From Helochares maculicollis (Eukaryota; Arthropoda; Insecta; Coleoptera; Hydrophilidae), in the NCBI GenBank assembly GCA_033557835.1, contig JAWQRO010000083.1, positions 1 to 60,181 of the forward strand: 60,181 nt of DNA. Reading direction: 5' to 3'. Each line of letters starts with the position of its first letter. Position 1 is the first letter of the stretch. Both the position numbers and the translations under genes were made by a program. The notes under the pieces are model-generated. The model was not told where the DNA came from. It did not search any database and saw only the letters and a list, made by a program, of their open reading frames with translations. Of the stretch, positions 36,272-46,600 are shown one piece after another.

Positions 36272-37779
36272 ACACTAAAAATCGTAAACTGTACTTACAA
36301 TAAACTTGCCTTATGAGACGTAGCTAATGTTCCCTTTTGTTAAGAGGTCTCTTATAAAATTGGAAACTGAAATAATGTATTTGTCCGTGCAAGTATAATT
36401 GCTTTGCCTTTATTACATTTTTCCAGTATTGATCGTTGTCTCTTATTAATGAAAAAGTTGATGATGGTTGATGTTTTCTATAAGGAATAGTAAGTTTTAT
36501 CACATCAAGTGATCAAAATCTTTGTTGTTATTGTAAAAATACTTGAGATTTTTATTTCTTTTACTAAATGTCGGTTCATTTCCTGAAGTCAAATTTTTCT
36601 GATTTCTTTTCAATGCAGTTGACTATTCGTTAGTGCATCAGTTTATTTTATATCTTTTGTAGCTTTAGAAGCTGATAGCTATATCTGATTGGCTAGTAGT
36701 ATAAGAATATATAATTTTATTTGCATTTATCTACTAGATAATAAAATTACATTATATGTATATTATCAGTTAACTTTATATACTGTATTATACAGACTAA
36801 AACCCTTAACCCTATTAAACTGTTCATTAGTAAGTATTTTAAAATATAGAAATCGTTAAGCTAGTTTGTTTTGATTACTCTGCTGTATGAAATTAGTTGA
36901 ATATTTTGTACTTTTCTGTCGTCAAGGCTATTAAACGCAATAATTTCTTCTTCAACCGCTACGAACTCAGAATTTATGTTACAAGTTTTTGAGTTTTAGG
37001 AAAGACATTACTTATTTTATACATGTATTGTCATTCTTAGGTTGAAGATGTGTACCTAAAATATCATTCTCTTAATTGAGACTGTTTTTTGCGTCCACAG
37101 TTCTGACATATTACCTTATGATACATCGTTGTTCTCTGGTGATACTAACTCGACGTTAAACAGTAAAAAACTATGAAATGTTATTGCTTTAAATTTCAGT
37201 ACCGTAATTTCAAAGTAAATTTTTAAATTTATTTAAGAAGTTTGGCATGGAGGTGACTTAAACATTTTGTCAGATAAACTTGTTTAGCTATGTCTACAAT
37301 TTACTGCAATAATATCATTATTTATATTATTTATTATTATTATATTATTTATATCGTATGAGATGCCGTATTGCTGACATCTATAGTAAAATTTCTAAAA
37401 TCGTTTCAATTGTCCTAAAACAAGAGATTTATGAATATGTTTGTAAAAGGAACTGCCTTTGCAGTTGGATCTTTGGTGGATATTGAAAAGTCATTTTTAT
37501 TATAATATAAGTTTGATGTGCCTCTAGCAATATCTGACTAAGACAATTTTGAAATAAAGATAAACATAAAAATAATGAAAATCCTGTAAATATCCATTCA
37601 ATTAATTTACACTAGTATCTATTGACTAGATGAATAGTATTTACTCTATTAAAAATTTAAATATACACTAAAACTACCCAAGCTATTTGTTTGATCAAAT
37701 ATAATTTGACATCCGAGATAAAATACCTAAACCATTTGCTTCCATATATAGGCTTATACATCAGAAAGAGCATTCTGAA
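36272..37779. other. AT-rich spacer between the two defensin copies
   Basis: Very AT-rich, with a TTATTATTATTATATT run near 37330-37346. No further copy of the defensin promoter word or of a six-cysteine coding segment was seen. No other gene was recognised. Confidence 0.5.
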
Positions 37780-37853
37780 ATACGATTGCTAAATACAATT
37801 CAATGTATTATATTTGAGGAAACGTTTGCTAAAATTTAAAAGTTAAATTAGTA

Positions 37854-38014
37854 GTTAAATCCCGTAAAACGAATATTATCTTGTCGTTAATGACAGTTAC
37901 ATAGATAAAAAATTGCATTCCGAATGTTAGTCCTCTGGTATTTTAAAGATAATTTGTACTTTTGCCGCGTATATAAAATCTTGAGCCTCCCAAATGTATT
38001 ATTTTACCGCCAGT
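37854..38014 (+). promoter_or_regulatory. defensin promoter
   Basis: A clear TATA box (TATATAAAA, 37970-37978) lies 60 to 68 bp before the start codon, with an initiator-like CAGT at 38011-38014. Further upstream are a GATA-type site AGATAA (37903-37908) and an adjacent ATTGCA (37912-37917). Both are conserved in order in the decayed copy at 35458. GATA factors act with Rel/NF-kB factors in insect antimicrobial-peptide promoters. No canonical kB site (GGGRNNYYYY) was found in this proximal stretch; the nearest is a degenerate GGGATTTAAC on the minus strand (37863-37854). An inducible kB element may lie further out or be diverged. Confidence 0.55.
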
Positions 38015-38037
38015 ATTTACCATAAAACAGTAGCAAA

Positions 38038-38498
38038 ATGAGAAAGTTTCTTATTTTCATTTATTTTGCTGCAATTTGCATTGTGTCTTTTAGATGTATG
38101 CCTGCTGCAAACGGTTTTTATAAAGGTATGTATTTTTCAATGTCTTTCAAACAAACGGCTTACAAAATTTTGCAACACAATGGTTTTTGTTTTTAAAATT
38201 CTGTATAGTAAGTGAAATTCAATCATTTTGCATCGGTTCAAATTGTGCTAACCTAAACACTATTGTCTTTGTAAGCTAATCACCGATCAGAACTCAATAA
38301 ATACAACTTTTTGTAAACATTAACTATGTTTCAGGTTTACCTGTGCTTATTCGTCGAAAAAGATTCACTTGTGATGTTCTAAGTTTTGAAATAGAAGGAT
38401 CTAAATTTAATCACGCAGCTTGTGCACTTCATTGTTTAGCAAAATTCAAGAAGGGTGGGTACTGTTCATCTAAAGGAGTGTGTATATGCCGACAATAG
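38038..38498 (+). CDS. insect defensin precursor (two exons)
   Basis: Encodes a secreted antimicrobial peptide of the insect defensin family, which acts against mainly Gram-positive bacteria by disturbing the cell membrane. Exon 1 is 38038-38125 and exon 2 is 38335-38498, joined in phase 1 across a 209-bp GT-AG intron (donor AAAG-GTATGT, acceptor TATGTTTCAG). The product is 83 residues. Residues 1 to about 24 form a hydrophobic signal peptide (MRKFLIFIYFAAICIVSF). A short pro-region ends in the furin-type site RRKR (36-39), and the mature peptide is 40-83. Its six cysteines (42, 59, 63, 73, 79, 81) fit the CS-alpha-beta pattern C-x16-C-x3-C-x9-C-x5-C-x-C, with the GxC motif at G71-Y72-C73. 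The expected disulfides are 42-73, 59-79 and 63-81. The start TCDVLSFE, the AACALHC segment and the CICR ending are typical of beetle defensins. Codons are intact and splice sites are good, so the gene looks functional. A decayed relative lies 2.4 kb upstream. Confidence 0.93.
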
Positions 38499-38596
38499 TA
38501 TAATTATTATTTATATTATACCAGATACGTTTAAAAACTTGCTAATTCTTCTTTAAAATAGTTATTAAATGATTTTGGACTGTAATTTGATAATTG

Positions 38597-38606
38597 AATA
38601 AATAAA
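38597..38606 (+). terminator. defensin polyadenylation signals
   Basis: Two overlapping AATAAA hexamers (38597-38602 and 38601-38606) lie about 100 nt after the defensin stop codon, giving a short 3' UTR. This spacing fits a compact immune-peptide transcript. Confidence 0.6.
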
Positions 38607-41600
38607 CACCCCTTTATCTAGCATTTGTGAATTATAGCAAAAATCAATGTATATTTTTTTTACAAAAACTTCGTTTGGCGGCCTAAACAATATTTATAAT
38701 TCAAAGAGTTTTGATACAACATTCATTATATTAAGTCAATATATATTTTACGTTGTATAGCGAAAAAAATTGCCTTCAACATTGAAGACTTGTATTTTCA
38801 ACTCTTTTCAGGCAATGTTTAACAATGTTTATGGGCTCATATAATTCTTCAATGCTTCTTATTTATTGGTTATGCCAGATTAATACGAGTAGAAAGACTT
38901 TGTATGATTGAAAAATAAATTTATTTTTAATTTGCTCATCTTTGAAAGTGCGTCTCTTTTTATAATATGCCAGTAAATCTGTATTATTAAAAATCAATAG
39001 TTTATTTTCGAGATTTTGAGATAAGGTTTTAATTTACAAGACGCTGTAAGCTTTAGGACGGTCTAGAGAACAACTCCCTTTCTTTACATAAAAGGGCATT
39101 CAGGAAGCGATTCAATTAGGTTGTCGGAGAAACGAAGGGAGGCCTGGTATTGAATGGGTGCAGTTCTTATTGGTTTAAAGGCGTAAATTTTTGCGTTTGA
39201 AGTCTAGAAATTCCAAATATAAATACTCCGCGTTTTAAGAGCAGCTCTTCGCCTCTTTCGGCAGAAGCATTATTTTACGGAATCTGGGTTTATTGAAAGA
39301 AGCCCGAATAAACTCACCATTACTTAAGACATTTACATAAAATATATATGTACCACGTTACTCAAATAATGGCCTTAATAGTAATCCGCTTGCAGACTTA
39401 ACAAGCCGTTTTCTTGAAGATGAAAGGAGTGAAAGCATTTGTTGCTACAAAAAAATCTTAAGTACACAAGGACAGGAAAGTTCCGCTGCAAGAAAGAACT
39501 AAATAATTTTTTTATTTTTATTGTAGATGCAAAAACAAAGAGAATAAACGGGAGCATAAAACGATTACTTTTCAGCTTTTCGAGAAATCTCAAACGATCA
39601 AAGCGCTCCGCTATTTTGTATTCTTACGAGAGAAATAAAACCGAAACCAATATAACTAATGAGACCGCGCCCAAAAGGGAATAATACAATGTAAAACACA
39701 GTAATTACACATTATTAGAGCTAATGGCGCCAGAACAAATGGCTCCATCCAATAATAGAGCAATTCAGAGTCTCGAAGCTTCTGAGATAGATAATTATGT
39801 ACTTTTGCAATTGAAAAAAGTTTCCTAAATAAAAGAATCTTAAAGGTAAAAGCTTGCAATTTACGGCGGCATTCAATCAAAAAACCGATGAGACGAGCAA
39901 ATTTCTACAAATATTATTACATCCTTTGATGGGCTAAGATTTTCAAGTGACTAGAAAGAGTCGCGTTATGCGGTATTGTTAAAAGCGAGTGGCTTCTTTG
40001 AGGTGATTAACATTGTAGGCAAATTTACATTCTACAAAGAAAGCAGAAACTTTTGTACTATAAAAAAGCAGTATGGCCTTGACCCATACTATCGCCTTCT
40101 CTTTTCAGATTACTTCGGTGACATGATCTGATGACTGACTAATAGAGTTATTAATATTAGAGCAGCTGTTTGACTAATATACTTCGCATATATCCTAAAA
40201 TATAAGCCAGACTTAAATAAAAATAATGGTTGAAATTAAAGGTACTATAAAATCAATCATATTTCAAATTCCTTTACATTTTAATAACATTGCAACCATA
40301 CAATTATAATAATTAAGGTCTTAAATATGCAAAACTTGACTAGCTAGATACTTTTGATTTCTTAAAATTTCTATTTGATTTAACATTTTAAGGATTGAAT
40401 GTGTTCTTTTCAAAATATTGGTTCGATTTATTTGCAGCATACACATATATTTTAAGCAAGTTGGTTTGTTTACAAAGTGTGAAAGTGTTATTAAAATCTG
40501 CATTATTGATAGCGCTGAGGGTTGAATAGCTAAAGAAGTAAATTAGGAAAGAAAAAATATGCCCAATAAATGATTGTTTAAAGTCTTTTGTGCTAGTTAC
40601 AATGTTTTGATCGTGCTCTATTATTATACTAGTTAAGCTCTTAGAAGCTTCTAATTTATCTTAAATTTTATCAATAATAAGTCTACAACATTACAGCTAG
40701 AAAGACTTAAATCGTAGCTTAGCTCTAGTTAAATTTATAAGCGTTCCTAATTTCAGAATCAAAAACTAACCTCTAATTAAACACAATACATAAATAATGC
40801 AGGAGAGCAAAAATGTAGGAGATTTAATTACTGAAAGAAATTAAGAGACCAGAAATTGGCCAAAGACATTCAAACAAATTCAAAGAAAGGCATTAAAAAC
40901 TTCAAGAAAGTGTAAATAAAAGAAATAAACCTTGTGGAACAAAAAATATAAAACAGCATTGAAGATTGCAAACTGGAAAATATAGAGGGCTAAAAAAACA
41001 GAGGAAACCCTTAATAACTTTCAAACGTCTTAAAAAGAAGCTTCCCAAACATTGAAATAACAAAACAGATTATTTGAAAAACAACAACTTTAACAAATAG
41101 AAATTAACTTCCAGAAAAATACAGCACTATGTATTTTTCCCAGACATATAAGAAGAAACTTAAATGTTACATGTTTTAAGAATTCAAAAAAAATGCAGTT
41201 CAATAACAAACAACTTTAAAAATTCTAGCTAATTATTTTGAGACATGTCTCAACTGTCAAGACCTGGAAGAACTATTTTGTTTTGTACAGAAATATAGAA
41301 AGAAAATATTTCGCAGCGAAATTTAGATTTTTAAAAATATTAAAAAGGTCCTGTCCATTAAATATTTTTAATATCGTTTTACGAAATGTACAATCAATGA
41401 TTTTCTGGGCTTTTCCATATTCCCCTAATTTTACAAATTGGGATCATCAAGATTTACATCGATTAAAACCATAAACAAATGTTCTATCTTCAACTCACTT
41501 CATATCACCTTAAAAAACGCTTTGTTTCTATGGAAAACCTATTTTTAACAACGATTATAATCACTAACAAGTAAAAGTAAGCTGTGCAATTTATATTCGG

Positions 41601-41728
41601 CTTCAAATTGCTCATTAAAAACATGTTTATTTGTTAGTTTCGTAATCGCTTCATCATAACATTGATAATTTTTAAGCCTCATATTGAAGTTTTCATTACT
41701 TTTCGGTATTTTTTATTATTATTCCAAG
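38607..41728. other. AT-rich DNA without recognisable genes
   Basis: ORFs at 39439-39684 (+), 39375-39593 (-), 39656-39880 (-) and 41238-41474 (+) show no recognisable domain. A TTGCC-rich inverted word (AATTGCCTTCAA near 38769 and AGGCAAT near 38810) could form a small hairpin. 39040-39340 is somewhat more balanced in composition. No mobile element was recognised before 41729. Confidence 0.45.
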
Positions 41729-42200
41729 TGTTAAGCCAAATTAGTCCTTACGAACGATAGATGTCGCACCTTGAGCAACCACCCCCTCCCACATGTAAGG
41801 GTGCATACCAGAGTGCATGCTGTTCAAGCCGGCGACAGTGAGTCGCTTTGTAGATCTCGGCCTTGTTGGTCAGTCGTTTTGGTAGATAGCAGCCTTGTTG
41901 GCAGTGTATTAAATATATCAGCAGCAAAGTGGTATTTTTTCACCCTGCAAAGCGAACTCATAGTAAAGCGTTGGTCCTTAAAGCATAAGGAAACGCAGGC
42001 AGCCAACCTCAGTTTGCACCAGCAACCAAAAGGAACATCAAGGAAAACATTGGTCCTTCCAACAGGAAGCAGACACAAGAAACACATCATAACAATCATA
42101 GGTCCTTCGAGCCAGATACAACAATCATTGGTTCTTCGAGCCGGATTCAACAAAACACATTGGTCCTTCGAGCCGGATTCAACACAAAAACACCAAGTAA
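41729..42200 (+). mobile_element. LTR retrotransposon fragment, BEL/Pao-like
   Basis: A patch of clearly different, less AT-rich sequence that looks like one LTR plus the leader of an insect LTR retrotransposon. A candidate LTR runs from TGTTAAGCC (41729) to CACCCTGCA (41949), about 221 bp, with the TG...CA ends typical of LTRs. It includes a CGATAGATGTCGCACC word near 41754-41769 that recalls BEL/Pao LTRs. The leader that follows contains several primer-binding-site copies complementary to the 3' end of tRNA-Tyr. There is no gag or pol coding sequence; the 149-codon ORF over the region (41771-42220) is a by-product of LTR and leader sequence. The exact boundaries and a target duplication could not be fixed. 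It may be a truncated insertion. Confidence 0.5.
41972..42178 (+). repeat. multiplied tRNA-Tyr primer-binding-site repeats
   Basis: The 18-nt sequence TGGTCCTTCGAGCCGGAT (42161-42178) is the complement of a metazoan tRNA-Tyr 3' end including CCA, and so a perfect retrotransposon primer-binding site. A second copy at 42129-42146 differs by one base and a third at 42100-42117 by two. Two partial copies start at 42051 (TGGTCCTTCC) and 41972 (TGGTCCTTAA). The three best copies are spaced 29 and 32 bp apart and share a TCAACA-type spacer. A typical element has a single site next to the LTR. Confidence 0.65.
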
Positions 42201-43199
42201 TCTACATGTTTTTCATATAAATCACTTTGTATTATACAACAGTTTTAAATAAAACAAAGAAATGATAAAGAAAATTATTGTGTTATATTGTTGGTGTTGC
42301 AGACGAGCGGGATAATCTTTATTATTGAAATATTATACGCAGACAGAGAAGCATATTCTAGTGATAATCTATTTTAATTTTATTTTAATATTTAATTGGT
42401 GATTTTAATTATAATTTTAAAAACTAGGTGTTAAGAGTGTCCCTATTTATCATAACCATTACTAGCTTTTTTCATCATAGGAGCATTTCTAACAATTTTA
42501 CTTAATAATTAAACTCTTCATTCATTTAGGGTGTAAATAAAACCATAAATAAATTTCATCATGCACTATGGGATTATGTCATAATAACCTTTTTATCTTA
42601 CATAAATGTAATTACTTTAATTCACATGTTTATGTAGGCATATTTCCAGTTAGATAAAACTACTACTGGTTACTATATTATTAACGATAAATTTATTGTA
42701 ATTTAATTAGTGTTGCCGCCAAGACTTATAAATAGTTGTAAAACTCCTGTGTTATCTAACGCATTTGAGATATTAATATTTCTGTAATGACAAAACACCA
42801 AGCTTCCATTTATATTAATAATTCAATTGCTAACCCTTAGCATAAGGTTGTCAGTTTCCTTACTAGATCTAGTTTGAGAGGTCGATATATCAATGTCATT
42901 AGCCGTAAATATTATATTGAATAGAGATATACTCTTACACGTAAATAAATATTTATTTTCTACAGCAATATTATGGTAACTAACGTATTCTATTGCTTCG
43001 AGACCAATATTTTTTAATTACAATTAAAATTTGCGTAGCAAAAATTATTTTAGCGACTTTATTGCATATAATCTCTAAGGCTTTAGATTTGTAAAGTAAT
43101 CTCACTAATTGCAACGTGGTGGATGAAACTGGAAGGCTCTGTAATACAAAACGATACGGCATGCTTAATAAACGCAATGTCGAAATTTTCAACACTACA
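42201..43199. other. AT-rich DNA downstream of the LTR fragment
   Basis: A GGTGTTGCAGACGAGCGGG word near 42292-42310 may still belong to the retrotransposon. The rest is AT-rich with no recognised gene; the ORF at 42980-43195 (-) has no recognisable domain. Confidence 0.4.
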
Positions 43200-43620
43200 C
43201 TGCGTGAAAATCAAATTTTAACATAATTACCGCAAGCATCGCCCTTAAAGTAAACACGTGCAAATAGCCAAAAGGAACCTTCCGAGCGGAATTTTGCGAT
43301 TATGCCGCTCATTAATAAAACACCCTATTTTTATGTAGTATTCCCTAATAGTTACCTTTAAAACCCCATATATCCCGATTCTGTTATTTCCATTTTTACG
43401 GCGCACAATCCGAACGAACATAAAACCACAATAAAACTCGTCATTTCGCCCAGCGCTGTTAATAAGCATCAGAAATGCTTTGGAAAATGCATTTATTTCA
43501 CAAAAGGGTGGGGGCATTACCGTCAGCCCATGCAAATTTTATTTTTAGAGCAGCACGATAATCCACCTTTTTAATGGCCCAACTTCTTGATGAGATAACA
43601 AGGTGGCCTAAACTAAAATG
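43200..43620. promoter_or_regulatory. enhancer-like island with a POU octamer
   Basis: Mixed-complexity sequence between AT-rich flanks with a perfect POU octamer ATGCAAAT at 43530-43537. It also has CATAATTACC (43222-43231), CACGTG (43255-43260), several TTTATG or CATAAA words and a GGGTGGGGGCATTACCGTCA block (43506-43525). A 96-codon minus-strand ORF (43245-43535) overlaps it but shows no recognisable domain. The motif set suits a developmental enhancer; this is inference. Confidence 0.35.
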
Positions 43621-46600
43621 TTCGGACCTCAATTATCCCAGAAGCTTAACACTTGGTATATTAAGCACGTACCGGCTACATAATTTAAGAAGCATGCTTT
43701 AATCCTCCAGCAGCGTTCCTTCCTACTTTATTTTACAACGGACGACACTAATTTTGAAATTGATGTTATCGCGAAAACTGTAACTCGAGCAGGAAGGAGA
43801 CAATATTGCACTCAAAAATAAATTGCTGCCAGGGTTATAAACCCACCTAATCCAACGTTTTCTTTTATTTAGCAGCTTTGCCACAGAGCGTCCTTTGCCT
43901 TTACTTAGTTTCTGTAAAGTCGAGAAGTTGAGCTGCGAAATTAAACATCAAGTAATGCCTAAAAATTAATACAAAGGGCTGTGTTCCTTAACCAACTACT
44001 GAGAGATTACTATAAAAAGCTGTGTCCCAAAAGTAAATGCTTAAGATTTTGTTCTATTCATTGTAACTTCCAAAATAAATCCTTAAGATGGGATGTTCCA
44101 AAATGAAGTCAATATAAAACGTTGGTGAAAATACAAAATACTTTTAATAGGGTTACATGGAGTTGCGTCATGAAATTGATGCGACGTGCCTCGTGTTTAA
44201 TAACCAATCCTTGAAAAAGTTGCCGCACGAGCGGAAAATTTATAGGCAAAAGTAAAGAAGATAATATTGGATACACAATGGAATTCGTTTATAATATGGA
44301 ATACACCAAAAAATGAGCGAAACTGTACAAGGCAGTATATTTCATATTCGCCAGGGATTTTCAATAAGAAACCATAAACATGAATGTAATTGAAAGGAAA
44401 AAGGATTTCCTTGAAATAGTTTCCTTTTATAGTTATTTATTTCAAATGTGATATTTTATGAAGGCCTTTTTTGTGACACGACAGCTCAATTTTCTCGTGA
44501 CTTTGATTAGTTAGCTGCATCTTTTTACAGAATAGTCCTTTGGATTTTTGTTGGTTTCACGCCTGCGAGTTGTTTTATTTTAAATCCACTCGCCCTTTCT
44601 TAGCAACGCCTAGCTGTTTAAAAAAAGCTAAAAGCTTCAGTAGGTATTTCTATGGTATTTCCTACGTCTCATTTCCATTACAATGATTAGGTTTTGTTTC
44701 TCGTGCACATGTGCATGCACTTTCAAGCAACGCTAATAAATGCATTATTTCCGCAGAAAAACGAGATGAAATTATGTATGTGTTCAAGTTCGTAGTTCCT
44801 GTCAGTCCGTCCTGTTTGAACTCAGGCATCCATTATAGCAGAAGGAACAACTGCTTGTTTTTTCATTATGGCAGGCTTTTACTTTAATGAAGAAGTTAAC
44901 GAAAATGCTTCTAAAAATATACGCACAAAAGGGAAATTGAATTTTCGGATGTGAGAAAGAAATAAAGGAATTTTGGTTGTAATTTAATATAGGTCAAACT
45001 TCACACAATAGGCTCCTTTATTTGTTATTAAAGTAGATTACTGATAAATTGCGTTCTGATAATGAAGTTATTGTAATTTACAAATTGATGCTCCTGGGGT
45101 AATGTGGCGCGTTGCGCTGCGCTGCGATGGCCTGCGATGGTTTAATCAGATTTGGGGGTCGTTAATGAAAAGGCGAGAAATATTTTTGAGATGATTTTCG
45201 TAAATTCTAAAACTTGTGCATAATAAATTTTGTATAATAATAAATTGTACATAAATAATTCATTTTTTATAAGCATTTGTAAAATATATACATGTTAATG
45301 ATATAAACAGTTTATTTTAATGTCCATACAATTAATATTTAATAAAATAATTTACATTAAAAATATGATATTTAAAAATATTTGTGTTGCTTTAATTATT
45401 TGGTGGTGCGCGAGTAATGTTTACGAATATCAAAATTGGCAGGTTTTTTGCATATAAAAAGGATAAGGATTTTATAGTGAAAATAGTTGAGAGCCAAAAT
45501 TAACGAAAAATATTTAAAATAAAAATTATTAGAAATGGACATGTTCTATGCATTTTACAATCAATAATTTGATGGTGTTTTACATGGTAATTTGAAGAAA
45601 AGAAAACCAACATTTTGTTAATGTTTCTAAGATAATAGACAATCTTTAGCATTTTGGAATTAAACTCATTGCTTATGGGATAACTTCGATTAAAAGTGCT
45701 GCTTTAAATATTAAAACAAAAGAGACATTTGTTTTGATTATTATATAACTTATTTTATTATATCTCTGCCATTATCGTCCTTCACATAAAATATTTAAAA
45801 TATTTAAAATAAGTTTCTTTACATCATTTTGTACAAAATAGTCTCATCATTAAAATCAATAAAGTTGAATTAAAATTTATATTTTTAGATTAAGAATTTT
45901 ATAAAATACTTAATTATTTAATCAATTGTAACGCTTTATTTCTGTAGCAAGGTTAATGAATTACTTTTATATGCAGGTGATAAATATTTATTCTATGGCA
46001 ATTGAACTCGCTACTATTACCTATAGTAGAAAGATATCAGAAATTACTTCACCATTTTGACTGCTTCCAAGTTTTACTACACACAAAAATAAACCTACCT
46101 CGTGGTAACATTCTTTTATTGCAAAATTATTTTTTAAAAATTTAAAATTATTTTATTTTTTAACATTGGTACTTACCTGTAGTTAACATCTAGGTAAAAA
46201 GTTCTAGGTTCCAAAAAGCTAATACGGACACTTAAGTCCAAACTTAAACTTATAAATGCAAACAACTTTTTTCAACAGCTTTGGACATTTTTGAGACATA
46301 ATTCTGCGGACAAAGTTGTATATATGTTAAGGTTAATAAATAATTATAGCCACCCACTCAATTATTAAATTAAAGTTGTTAAACAAATAAATGTGTAGTG
46401 TTAAAACCAATGAAAATATTTACTCAACTAAGCTAATAAACTGTACATTCACAGAGATACGAATACGTAATAATAAAATCCTAAGTTATATAAAAAGCAC
46501 TTAAAAATCCACAATATGTACAGATTTCCAGCCTCAACTACATCCATAATATTAATTTCGTTAATATTTAAATATTACCACTTTTAGTACAACAAAAAGT

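Noticed and set aside
41771..42220. 149-codon ORF, the longest in the window
   Set aside because: It lies over the LTR and the repeated primer-binding sites of a retrotransposon fragment, and a long minus-strand ORF overlaps it. The repeated residue pattern comes from the PBS repeats, not from a protein domain.
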